Origin: Eucalyptus grandis
Lineage: Eukaryota > Streptophyta > Magnoliopsida > Myrtales > Myrtaceae
Direction of reading: 5' to 3'
DNA: 64,000 nucleotides
NCBI RefSeq assembly: GCF_016545825.1
Contig: NC_052622.1
Span: forward strand, 45,283,263-45,347,262
The position numbers and the translations under genes were made by a program. Below are positions 33,418-44,785 of the stretch, in pieces (within the stretch, counting starts at the first letter, position 1; the number at the start of each line of letters is the position of its first letter). The notes beneath the pieces were generated by a model. The model was not told the origin of the DNA. It was given only the letters and a program-made list of their open reading frames with translations, and did not search any database.

Positions 33418-36400
33418 TCATAGGCGCGAATGGGGATCTTGACATTGCCTCTTGTATTTGTGAAGTGGGCAAGGGCCGTTGTGGTTGGCCAGCCTATTGC
33501 ACCCATCAACGACTAGGTGACAATGATCATATGCCGCCGAAGATAGAAAAGGAAAACTCACTAATGATTTGCAGAATCTAAATTCCATCTTCCTCAACTT
33601 CTTCAACTTCAAGAGAGGAGGCAACCTTACTAGGGAATTGCATTGTTCAATCATTAAACTTTGCAGCGCTTCCAGTTCGATGAGACCTTGGATCTCAACT
33701 AGCCTCAGGCAATTCAACAAGCACAATGCTCTGAGCTTCTTCAAGCCTGACAGACAGGATAATCGCACCAGCAATTCGCAGTTCGACACAGTTAGTTTCA
33801 TCAGATTCTCCAGTTGTCCAAACTGATTGAGTGGAATATTTGTCAGCCACGATTTGCATAGCTCCAAACTCGACAAATTTTTTAAGTCAGAACAGGTCGA
33901 TAATTCTGCCGATGAATTGAAGTTTATAAGCTTCATCGTGGACAGCGTGGGAGGAAGTGGCTGAGTGAGTGATTGCAGGTCCAAACAAGACAGAACTAGT
34001 CGCTCCAGGCCTGGAAGTGAAGCTAACTCACTCGGTGGTGCAATGATGCTTTTATGAACCAGTTTCAGTTTCTCCAGTCTTGACAACATCCCAACCCACT
34101 CTAGGTTTGGAGTTTGGATAGAATAGGCATCCCATGGCTTGGAAAGAGATTCCTCAGAGTAGTCGGATACAATTAAAACGACTAAATTAGTCAGGTTGGA
34201 GAGGTTTGGGACTGTCTTTAGTTTACGAGACTCAACATACAGGTTAATCAAACTGGTGGGAAGCTCTGGGATTCGCTCAAGCTCATGGCAACCTTCCAAA
34301 TGAAGTTCCTGGAGATGAGAAAGCCGGTTGATTGTTGTTGGCACAGATCTAATGCGAGTGTGAGAAAAGTTGAGGATTTTCAGAAAGGATAGACGCCCAA
34401 TTCCTCTAGGAATATCTCCCTCCAAATTCAAGCATTTTTTGGCATGAAATTCTTCAAGCTTCTCCACCGTGCCTATGGTCATTGGGATCTTCGTTATCTC
34501 ACTGTGATCTACCCTTATCACTTTCAACTTCCTCAGGTCTCCAATCGAATCAGGTAATTCTGTTACTTTTGTATAAGACAGATCCAACTCAAGAAGTGAT
34601 TCCAATCCCCCAATTGAGTCTGGAAGCTCTCTTAGCTCATAACATCTGGACAAACACAAGCTTTCAAGATCCTTTAGCCCTCCGATTGATTGCGGAAGTT
34701 TGCTAATTCCAACACTTTCCATCACTAGCCTTTTCAAAGACTGTAGATTATCAATCGAGTGGGGAAGAAACGGACCAACAGGACCAAGTATCGTCCCTCT
34801 CACAGTCAGCTCTTTCAAAGCCTTTAGACAACCAGCTTCTTTGGGCAACTTTCTCAGAGATTTGCAAGCATCAATTTCCAAGTAATTCAGGTGCACTAGC
34901 TTCCCAATCGATTCATCAATTTCAACCAAGCTTTGACAATTTCGTATGATCAATCTTTTCAATGTTGATACAGCAGAGAGGTCGGGCAATCTAGTTATAC
35001 GACTGCATTCTCCAAGTTCCAGAACTTCCAACTTAGATGATTTCTGTTGGTCGCCAGAATATCAGAAAGGGAATGAGCAATTGGAGGCATGTACGCTAAA
35101 ACAATAAGAACAGAAATAAATGTGAAACTGTTCATACCGTGATTTGGCGCCATCCGGGCCAATCATCTCTAAGTTCACCGTTAGTAAGCTTGAGAACGAC
35201 TAGATTGCTTGGAGACAAATTGGAAGCATCAAAGTCTGCAGGACAATGATCCCAGGATAGCCATCTCAAATTTCTGAAAACATTTTTATAATCTCCAGTG
35301 AAGTTTACCCCTCCAACATGAAGCGCCCTTAGCTTTGGCAGATCAGCAAATGCTTGATTTGTAAGTGTCTGAACCTCAGGGAATTGTAACGTGAGTAATT
35401 CGACATTGCTCTTTCGCTGGCAATCACCCTAGCAAAGATAGCAAGCATCAGTGAACTGGAAGATCAAACAGAGATACTTGTGCACATAGAGGGCAGTGAA
35501 GTCTTATAAAACCAGAATCCCGTCCACTTTTTGCCTAGGAAATTGCAGTTTTACTTGTATCAATAAATTTACCTGTTCGTGAAGTATACTTAAGGCATCC
35601 TTGTGATCGCACGCCCTACTCCGATTTCTTGGATTTGCAATATCCTCCTGTCGAACAATTTCCCTCCCAAAATCTTTGAGCTGGTCATGCATCCATAATA
35701 TATTGTCCTCTTTTATCTTTATTAGAGACATAAGCGAAAGAATATTAATTCCGCTTTTAGGATAAAAATCACAAGCTTCCCACATATGTTTTGCGGTTAC
35801 GTCATCTACATCCGAGAAAAAGCATGCAATGTCTAACAAAATTTGCTTCTCCTCAAAGTTTAATGCCTCATAACTTATCCTTATATTGTCTCGGACTCCC
35901 CAATCAGGTCCTTTTGTTATCCGCTTCAATGTTTCGACCCAAATCTCGTGGCTTTTGCCACGGAGGAGAGAACCTAAAGTTTCAAGAGATAAAAGGAATT
36001 CCTCCGGTAGAGGCCACTATTTCACCGGAAAGAGTCTCCAGATCATCTGGAGGTAGGGTTTCTCCAAAAGCATGTTTGCTGAAAAGTTGAAAAGCATGGT
36101 AGGGATTCATCTCCGTCATCTCATAGGCATAATATTCTTTAAGAGGAAATGGGACATTATCCTGTTGTCCCATTTCTACCGTTGGCAGAAGACCCACATT
36201 CCTAGTTGTGACAATAATTCTGCTTCCTGGGCCGAGACAGGCACGGTTCCCCATCAATTCCATGATCTGCTTTCTCTCATTGACGTCATCAAGAACAATA
36301 AGGACACGCTTGTTGCGAAATCTTTCTTGTATCATGTTGACTCCGTCGTCAACGTTATGGACAACTGGGGACCTCTTCAGGATATCAGATAACAGCTGGT

Positions 36401-38037
36401 TCTGTAACCTTACAATGCCATGTCTTAGTGAAGTTTCTCGGATGTCTGAAAGGAAGCTGCAACCATCAAACAGAGGAGCCATCCTGTTGAAAACCGCCTT
36501 GGCAAGAGTTGTCTTGCCGATTCCTCCCATCCCGTGCACAACAAGAAATCGTACGTCCAAGGAGCCACAGTCCAACAACTGCATCATGTCTCTGACTCGA
36601 TCATCAATTCCAACTAAATAATCAGGAAGAACCTTCTGTCTCTTCTTCAGCTTAATAGAAAGCTCTCGAACAAGATCGTTAGCAAGCTTACCCAGCCTGC
36701 CATGTATAATAAATCATCATCTTAGAAGAAAAGATTAATATTACGAAAAAAATTGTACACCCAAAACAAATTTACTCCAAACTATTTGAGTTATTAAAAA
36801 CCTCAAATTCGTACATTTATGATAAATTTATCCTAAACTAATATAAATTTCAACGTTGACTTGTCATATGTGTCATAGCTCAGCAATTTCATGGGAAAAT
36901 TTGAGGGAAGTTAACAAAGAGTAAACATGTCCCGATATATCAAATTAGGATTTTTGGTGATTCTAAAATTAATTTAGGATAAAATTTATCACACATGAAC
37001 TAGTTTGTCATTTTTGGTGAACTAAAAATTAATTTAAGATAAATTTGTTCTAACTATATCAAATTAACAATTCGGGATTTTTTTTTCTACGATATTAACC
37101 TTAAAAAAAAAGGAGCAACTGTATCTAGGAATCCTCGAGAACATGCTTTCAATACTTCTTTGGCTGCAAACGCTCCTCAACAGCATATCTCTCTCCCTCT
37201 CCCTCTCCCCTCCCCTCCTCCTCCCCTCGCCTCTCCCTCCCTCCCTCCCCTCCCCCCTCCCCCAAAAATAGCACAAAGCAGCAACATAGGCTGAGACTTG
37301 CTCGAAGTTCATTTCTGACTTAGCACGTTCGTCCAAAACACCCAAGAAGCTTTAAACCGTCTTTTACCAAACCCCATTCGATATCATTACCATCGACCAT
37401 GCTATAAAACCTTAAATTGCCAATTAAAAATACCCCTCTAAGCATTGTATACATATGGAGAGAGAGACTAAATGAATAAGGGTGTAATGGCCACTCAAGT
37501 TTCTTCTTTTACTTACCCTGCATTTCGTGCGTCCCATCCTTTGAGATCTGCGACCTCCCTTAGAGCCTCCCTCCACTCTTGCACCCTGTCCTCGCCGTGA
37601 TGCCCCTCGTGCCAAAGCAGGCGTTCGCCGTACGAACCCCTCCTTTGCCTGACGTCCGAAGGACTCACGCCGTAGAATACGGGCACAATTTCGTGTCCCG
37701 CGGATTCTCTCCGGCACTTCACCATGCGCGTGAGCTCCTGGAGGCACCATGCGCTGGATGCGTAGCCTTCAGAGAAGATCGGCACGTGGATCCTTGAGTC
37801 GTCGATCGCGCGCTCAAGCTCCGGTCCAATAATCTCGCCTACGGGAAGCTCTTCGTTTTCTCTGAAGACACTACATCCGGCGTCGACTAAGCTTTCGTAT
37901 AGGACATCCGCAACTGTGCGGCGAGTGTCGGGCCCTCGGAAGCTCAAGAACACATCGTACTTGTAGCCCGGCGTTGGCACGACGTGCGCGGAAATCTTGG
38001 CGATTCGCGTCTCTGCTCCCCTTCGGTTAGACGACAT
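33418..38037 (-). pseudogene. TNL-B: TIR-NBS-LRR resistance gene, one frameshift
   Basis: Four exons on minus: TIR 37,517-38,037; NB-ARC 35,573-36,696; first LRR exon 35,138-35,428; main LRR exon 33,418-35,043. Total about 1186 aa, normal for a TNL. The start Met-Ser-Ser-Asn was chosen over an upstream Met at 38,265 because the TATA box lies between them. The TIR has YDVFLSFRGPDTR and SSAWCLQEL with the NADase glutamate. NB-ARC motifs are GMGGIGKTTLAKAVFN, KRVLIVLDDVN, GSRIIVTTRN and WMHDQLKDFGREIVR. At 35,991-35,994 one extra base (AAAA on plus) breaks the frame right after GGIP of the GLPL motif; every exon phase closes if that base is ignored. The LRRs are intact. It may be a fresh null allele or an error. 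Such proteins act as intracellular immune receptors; a truncated TIR-P-loop product is possible. Confidence 0.85.
37183..37265. repeat. Pyrimidine-rich tract (CTCCC)n in TNL-B intron 1
   Basis: About 80 bp of C and T only in imperfect CTCTCCC/CCTCC units. It is antisense to the gene, so the transcript would be purine-rich there. Confidence 0.9.
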
Positions 38038-38137
38038 TGTGAACGAGGAAGAAGAAGAGCAGACGAAACAGGAGAGGAAGGAGAACCACAAAGTTACTCC
38101 TCTTGTGTGGTTCGAGGGAAGAGTGGCTCTTGGCGTG

Positions 38138-38145
38138 TATTTATA
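38138..38145 (-). promoter_or_regulatory. TATA box of TNL-B
   Basis: On minus, CGTATAAATACACG lies about 100 bp upstream of the TNL-B start codon, implying a leader of roughly 70 bp. The box and about 80 bp around it recur in inverted form at 20,565-20,655. Confidence 0.65.
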
Positions 38146-38734
38146 CGAAAAGCCCGTGGGCGAACGACGCACTTTGGCTGCCATTACCTCGGAAGTTTCC
38201 TTCCATGCGCAACGTAGCGCGTTCAAGAACAGGGGGACATGCGACATTGACCTGTAGGATTCCAATCAATACTCGAGTTGTTGAAAACTTGTTCGAACCG
38301 TGTATTCAAATTTGTGCTGCCCACAACAAAATAGACCGACTCATCCGAAATACCAGAATCAACTGATGATGGATCGACCCGCCATTCAATTTTTGATGTT
38401 TGACCAAAATAAAAGTTCACCGTCCAAGTCCATGAAAAACATATTATATAGATGAATATAGGACAACAAAATCAAAGCTCAAAATATAAATCTCTTTGAC
38501 AATTTCTGCATAAGGTTTGAATGATTCTCAGTAAGTTGATCCTTTTTACTTACACAAAAATATAAATCTATAATTTCCTCCATCAATTAAATTTCGAGAA
38601 ATTGCTTTATAACACGTAAAGTGCACGCCCTTTTGCTTGTATTCCTTACAACACAAAGCATTAAAAGAAAACTAAGAATTTCTATCACCAATAGGAAATT
38701 TTTATGCTGTGATAGCTGCTACTCTTCTAGGGAC

Positions 38735-39374
38735 TCAATCTCTCTCTCTTTTTTTTTTAAATCTTCGTTCCTCATGTGTATTTGAATTAACAAGTAATGC
38801 TTTCTTTCGAACACTTCGTTCAATTGCTTTCTTGATCACCTTCGGATCCACGTCTCCCCTTACCTCCACCAATTGCTCATCCATGTTCATGTCCACGTAC
38901 TCCACTCCTGCTCATTCAATTAAATTTCTTCACTAATATTTAAGAAAAACACACCAAAACGAAAGCAATTATGAAGTAATTACTCATTTATTGAGAGCTA
39001 TGAATATCGCATAACTAAATTAAGGCTCAACTTTAAAGAATTAACCCTGTAAGTGAATCAATATATATGTATATATACATATATTATACATGAAAGTGCT
39101 GTACTGATTATATTTATCGGTTCTACTACACAGTGGAGGGAAAAGTTTTGAATATTTGAACGACACATCTCATGGGTTTGGTTCAAATACGATATGAACA
39201 TGAGCAAAATACATTACCTTCTGTCTTCCAAATCTTTTGCCGGCATCCCCAACAGCAATTGATACTCACGTGCAAAACAAGAGACTGCATCAAATATGTT
39301 CGATTACAGTAAGATGATTTTACTCATGTAAAGTTTACATTAAAAGCAGCGATTGAAAGTATTACCGTAGACAT
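38735..39374 (-). CDS. HMA-B1: small heavy-metal-associated domain protein
   Basis: Three coding exons on minus: 39,366-39,374 (Met-Ser-Thr), 39,218-39,284 and 38,735-38,907; about 82 aa. Metal loop: HVSINCCWGCRQKIWK (CxxC = CWGC). It is the unit B partner of HMA-A1 and lacks 9 bp (three residues) at the end of exon 2. The second half, GVEYVDMNMDEQLVEVRGDV then DPKVIKKAI, is conserved. A base change turns the HMA-A1 stop region into a Lys-rich run (KKK then RERD) before the new stop. The frame is open and the GT/AG borders are kept. No prenylation box. A solo LTR lies 114 bp upstream and could affect its promoter. Confidence 0.7.
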
Positions 39375-39482
39375 CGGAACTGGGTGCAGTGCCTTGTAGA
39401 CCTTAGAAGGTGAAGCTCGAGGGCAGATGGTTCACTCAAGTATATTTCCATTACAAATAATAAGTCTCAACAAGGAAGGGAA

Positions 39483-39487
39483 ATAAT
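39483..39487. repeat. Target-site duplication of solo LTR, left (ATAAT)
   Basis: ATAAT directly precedes the LTR and recurs at 40,515-40,519. Confidence 0.85.
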
Positions 39488-40514
39488 TATTAAATTATGT
39501 CTCAAGTTTGAATTCATTATATGATACTAAATACGTGCAAAACACTTATATGCTGAAATGAGGAAGAACGTCCGCAAAGCATTTAATTAAAATTAAGGAG
39601 TGCGTGATAGGAGCCGAAAAAAAAATATCCAGCCCTCGGCGTTGGAAATGAAGGCCACAAATCCGTGTGTTGACTTTTGTGGCCCTTCTCACTTTTTCAG
39701 CATGAAATTATCCTCTGAAGAGTTCATCCTCTATTTTTTCAACGTCATTAAATGCATGCACATGGCCATGTGCATGCATGCTCGTAGAAAACAAGTTGGT
39801 CAGCATTTGTGGCCTCAGAAGCCTATCATGCAGGAGAAAATCTCGGCAGGCGCCGAAGTCTATCCCTCTCTTTGGTCATCTTTTGTGGACTTCTTTCGTC
39901 TTGTTGCGGATAAAGAAGGAGAGAAGGCAGAAGCTCTTCTACGTGTGTCAGTACATGCTGCTCAGCTCACACGCTAACATTAAATGCATGGAGGCACATG
40001 CTTTGAAGATCGGCACCGTTCTGACAATTGTGGAGTACAAGTTTTTCTTCCCCTTCCACCGATAAAAGGAAAAAGACGTCTGGAGCTCGTTTGGCTACGC
40101 AAGAAAGAGCCAAAGAAAACGAGCTCGAGAGACAGAGAGCGAAAAGAAAAGAGCTCGGCAGAGAGCTAGAGAAACGAGCTCGAGAGAGAGCGAGAGACGT
40201 GAGCTCCGAGAGGTTTGTCTGAAAGTTGAGTCCAGTGAGTGAGTTGAGTTGTTAAACACCGTGGGTATCGGGTATAAAGTAGGGCTGGGAAACACTTGAG
40301 TACATGGGTGTGATTATAATCCTGTAATTCTCCGATTTATAGTGAATTGATTTGCTGGCTCTCCCTGTGGATGTAGGTTCCGACATTCGGACCGAACCAC
40401 GTTAAATTTTTTTTTTCTTTTATTGTTCCTCGTTTTATTTCGATCGATTTCTATAGCTCCCGACATAATTACAAAATATACGATCCGCTTCTACTGAGAC
40501 GCCGGTTTACAACA
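39488..40514 (+). mobile_element. Solo LTR of the Copia element 2 family
   Basis: It is 1027 bp, starting TATTAAATTATGTCTCAAG and ending GGTTTACAACA, homologous end to end to the 952-bp LTRs at 8351 and 13,340. The target duplication ATAAT flanks it at 39,483-39,487 and 40,515-40,519. The empty site is preserved in unit A near 24,735. A solo LTR arises by recombination between the two LTRs of a full element. It is more diverged from the two LTRs than they are from each other. Confidence 0.94.
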
Positions 40515-40519
40515 ATAAT
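40515..40519. repeat. Target-site duplication of solo LTR, right (ATAAT)
   Basis: ATAAT directly follows the LTR end ACAACA; unit A then continues in step (GCGGATATAAA there, GCAGACATAAA here). Confidence 0.85.
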
Positions 40520-40740
40520 GCAGACATAAAAGTTGCTCATTGATTCCTTGATTTATCCTGGAAAAACCCAATTCAATTGAAATTGCCGTAGAATGATTGG
40601 TTTTTTCATGGGAACTTAAAAAGGATTTCATCAATCCGACGGGTCAACAAGTCTGGAATTGAATTTCTATTTTTGTGCTGAAGGAAGGATTCCATGTAAC
40701 AATGCCTTAGATTTTCCTAGACTTACCTTTACCCTGTACG

Positions 40741-41712
40741 CAGCACTACTTCCACCTCTTGTATGACCTAATCCATCTAATTTTCACTAAAAATACAAAA
40801 TTACCCTCTGTCATTTAATTACAATATAATTGGTAGTCCCAAATTTAATTTACTTTCCTTTTTTAAGTTTTTCTATATCTATGTAGGATCTACCTACCAT
40901 AATTATAAATTTTATATGTTTAATTTCCGTTGATTGTAGATTTTCCATGTATGTTAAAGACACTATTTCTTTTTCTTTTTCTTTTTTATTATTAGATATT
41001 ACTTCCATGGAAATTTATTTTGTCGAAAAGAGAAATTTCCAAGACATCATTGATTAAATTTATGGATAAATTGTGGAGTAAATGAAATTTAATTAAATCA
41101 AAACATTGCATAAAGTAAGAAACTTTTTTTGTGAAAATGCTTTTGGATTGACAAAAAATAATATCATCGACAAACTATTTATGAAAAATATTAAGATTAC
41201 TCATTGTGCATAATGTTTTTAGTGTATTCTTAGATATATCTCTAACTTCTCATGTGCTCTGTATAAAAATATTTCACCATTATAGAAAGGAAAAATATAA
41301 ATTCTTTGGTAGAGTAAATAAAGAGAGTTGATATATATTTTAGTCTAATAATTATTTAAATATTCACCAAGAAAGTGAGCTTTTGATATAAGAGTAATAA
41401 AAAATATAGCTAGGTTGTTATAAGATCAATAATGAAAAAGAGATTTTCAGTTTTATACTATATCAAAGAATTTTTTTCCTTACTGCTAGCAAGATAATTT
41501 TATACAAAGCATGTAAAAAGTTATGAGAATATCTACACTAAAAAATAAAACATGTAAAATTCTTAATTATAGCAACTATTCTAAATAGAAAAAAAAAAGA
41601 AGGAGTTGGGCCATTATATAGTACGGCAATTGAAAGATTGAGGGCAATTTTATCTTTTCAGTATAAATGGGAGTGAATTAGTTATTTAGGGATGGAAATT
41701 GCACCACCCGCA
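40741..41712. mobile_element. MITE-like insertion unique to unit B
   Basis: Unit A runs from CCCGTACG into AGTTATTTTCC within about 50 bp (24,950-25,000); unit B has about 970 bp of AT-rich DNA here instead. The ends form an imperfect inverted repeat: ACTTCCACCTCTTGTATGAC with AAAATTACCCTC on the left, GAGGGCAATTTT with GGGATGGAAATTGC on the right. There is no transposase frame. The exact ends and target duplication are uncertain. Confidence 0.5.
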
Positions 41713-41908
41713 CGTACTTACTAGCCAAAGTTATTTTCCTTCTTCTTTTCTATTATTGCATGAGTTACTTTTGCTTTCCTTTTGATTTTTTCATATGTTT
41801 TGGCGCTACTCTTGATGGGGAAAATGCCATAAAAATCTCAAGTTATATTTAACGTAACACCATTTCGCCAATTTCTTTCTGGTAAGATCATCATGACTCA
41901 AATTTGTA

Positions 41909-42543
41909 CTAGTATGACAGACAAAAACTTGTATCCATTAAAAGATCAGCAATTTTATTACATGAAATCATGCTTGCACGATGAGAACATGTACATATGC
42001 CAAATCCGTCGTGGGATGTAATCATAAACGGCTGATATTGATTGCGCCGACTCTCATTCCTTTCGCCTTCCTTCCCCATTAGTATCACTGAACAAGTACT
42101 GCTTTTTTTCTGAAGATGTTCATGAATTGCTCTCTTGATTACCTCCGGATCCACCTTTCCTTTGACCTCCACCAACTGCTCGTATATCTTCATGCCCACA
42201 AGCTCAAATCCTGCTCATTCAAAGAAAGCTTCTTCATCGTTGCAATCCACGAGCATCAAGATAACGCACCCAAAATGAAAGGGAAATATCAAGTAATTAA
42301 TCGGTTAGATGCGCTACCGGTTCGGTTCATATACGATATACATATAGTAAAGTATGATTACCTTCCATTTTGTCTATGATCTTCGTGAGCTTTCGCCAAC
42401 ATCCGTTCGCAGCAACCGATACTCACACGGAAAACGAGCTACATACATCGACATCTACAGTAAGATGGTTTTGTTCATATAAAGTTCACATTAGAAGTGG
42501 CGTGGCAAATGAAAGTATTATCACCGAAGAAATTCGAATTGCG
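41909..42543 (-). pseudogene. HMA-B2: decayed heavy-metal-associated gene
   Basis: This is the unit B partner of HMA-A2. The exon 1 Met is changed from ATG to ATT (on plus GAAGAAATT here, GAAGACATT there). Exon 2 (42,362-42,438) has one extra base in the metal loop (GCGAACGGATG against GCGATGGATG), destroying the CDGC reading. Exon 3 begins at 42,210 (FELVGMKIYEQLVEVKGKV) and has one more A in a run after HLQKK, so the frame reads on for about 55 residues to a stop at 41,909 instead of ending. Three independent lesions make it a pseudogene. Splice borders are still recognisable. Confidence 0.75.
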
Positions 42544-43429
42544 TACAGAGCCTTGTGAAAATCTTGGGTACGGAATCGAATCTTAAGGAGAGATTGGCTT
42601 TGAAGAGGGACTATTGCTCTCTCTCTCTCTACATATATGGAAAATATACATTTAGTAAATGGAAATGAGTCTTGAGAAGGAAAGGAAATCCTGCCGATTT
42701 ATTCAAAGCATTTCATTTTCGATTGGAATTAGGGTGGAATGTTTGGTCTTGCATGGTAACTTTAAGTGAAGAATCTGGAAATGACTTCCATTTTTGTTCT
42801 CAAGGATCTGCATGCGTTGCCTAATTTGCCTATTCTTGGCTCTACTCCGCACGGACCGAATTCGGACGTGTGTATATTCGAGTTTCGACAATTACCTTAT
42901 TTTGAGACATGGTCTCAACGAAAAAAATTAGGAAATAATCTTTGTAATAAATCAACGAAAATCGTTTTCGATTAAATGGTTCCTCCGATAATGGCAAGTT
43001 ATTTTCCACTTCTTCTTTTTTTTTACTTTTTCATTTTGTTGCCCAAGTTGCATGTTCTTTCCTTTTTTGTGCTTGAGCTAATATTATTCTTGATAGGAAA
43101 TATCATAAAAAAAAACCCTAAATTATACTTATTGTAACATAAAAATACATTTTTAGTCGCTAAAATCCTAAACCCATATCAATGCGACAACATTATTTGT
43201 CCACCATAAAAAATCCAAAACTTTGTAACTTTCTTTTTCTTTTTCTTTTTGGTAAAGAAAAAAAAATCGTAACTTTCTCTTTTTGTTCCACCAAGACGCT
43301 AAAACTTAAATACTCTAGTTTGTAGCATTGGCACCGCTACATATTTGGAGGTTTTGATGACACAAAAGAATTTAGGATATTGCTGTTACGATGGGTATGA
43401 TTTAAGATATTCTACAACATAGTAAAAAG
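42544..43429. other. HMA-B2 upstream flank and spacer
   Basis: It is colinear with 25,810-26,574 of unit A. It has a CT microsatellite at 42,609-42,622 and otherwise AT-rich DNA without a gene. Confidence 0.5.
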
Positions 43430-44190
43430 TGAAAATTTTAAATAAGGGTCCCACATTTTCTCAAACAATGGCCAAAAGTAAATATTATTTCAAATAAAAG
43501 CCTAAAGTGATAATGGTAGTATCAAATAATGGTTTGAAGTGGTTATGGTAGTTTCAAATAAAGACTTGACCTCGACGATCGTTAGCCAGCTAAATATTCT
43601 AGCCGGTCAAGGGTGTTTTCATCCAAATACAATTTTAATTTTAAATTATTTTTATTCTTTGCTTTTTATTTTTTCTGTTTCCTTCTTCTTCTTCTTTTTT
43701 TCCGATGAGGGGCTACAAGCCCTCACTGATGGCTATTAGGGTGGCCTCGCCCAAGGCAAGGTCGCCATGAAGTCTATCTATTTTATTTAGTTATTTAGTT
43801 AAAATTTAAACCAATGATCCCAAATGAGGCCATCCTCGCCCGTGGCCAATGAGGGCAACCAGCGCCAAATCTGGGGAGGATATCGGCTACCATCAACAAA
43901 AGAAAAAAAAAACTAGAAAAAGAAAAAAATAAAGAAAAAAAGGAAAAAAAATCAAAGAAAAGTAAAGGATAGAAATACTCTTGGCCAGCCGGAAAGTTAG
44001 GCCCTTATTTTAAATAGACATAGTTATTTCATGCCCTTATTTCAAACAAGATCTACTTCATATCCTTATTTAATAAAATAATGAAACTTTAAGCCTTTAT
44101 TTAAAACAAAGTTCATTTCATGCCCTAATTTTTTTATAAAAAAAAAAATGAATGCATTTTAGGCATTCCTTTGAAATTTTCCCTAATAAA
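43430..44190. mobile_element. Fold-back / long-TIR element, copy B
   Basis: It is homologous to 26,575-27,485, with the same arm repeats (TCAAATAAAGACTTGACC on the left; TTATTTCAAACAAGATC on the right). The centre differs by indels and carries an A-rich stretch near 43,905-43,970. No coding capacity. Confidence 0.6.
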
Positions 44191-44785
44191 AAATTTAGGC
44201 TATTGATATTATAGGGAGCAATGAGTTTGGTTTTTTAATAGTATTAATCCTCAATAAAATGGCACAAACAAATGAATTGTCACATAATTTAAGAAGGATC
44301 TCCTAATAAATTCTTAATAGAAGTAGCATTACTTACAACATTAGGTCCATTTTGCAATCTCCATTCGACTTACGGTAAATAAACTACATTCCACCCGACA
44401 TCGCAGGTTAAATAGTCAGTGGTTAGTGAATATTTTAATTTACGGTTTGGGCAATAGATGAAATCCTCGTGGGAACTATTATCAGAGAATTGAGAACATT
44501 TTTATCTATTTCAGTAATTTCCCCAGTTTCATAAACTCTCCATTCTGCACGTGTCACTTGTTTGTTTGCCCGGCAAATTCGTCGTGCACGTTGTCAACCG
44601 TCAAATTTCTCGCCATTTATCGTCGGCCGTTGATTGAAATGGTAACGGAAGCATATCGATCGCGGACAAAGCCCACGACCCACTAGAACGACCCTGTTCT
44701 TGATATCTCTGTCAGCAAGAACGGGAGCAACAGAGTTCCCATTTCCACCTCTCCATTGAAGAAGCAGAAGAAGAAGAAGAAGGTC
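44191..44785 (+). promoter_or_regulatory. DLH-C upstream region
   Basis: 44,480-44,785 matches the DNA upstream of DLH-A and DLH-B (CATTCTGCACGTGTCACTTG; GTCGTGCACGTTG) and ends in a (GAA)n leader. It also provides the undisturbed version of the site next to which Copia element 1 sits in unit A. 44,191-44,480 is plain AT-rich spacer. Confidence 0.5.

Noticed and set aside
37513..38265. Upstream Met at 38,265 as the TNL-B start
   Set aside because: The TATA box at 38,138-38,145 lies downstream of it, and the paralogue start aligns with the Met at 38,037.
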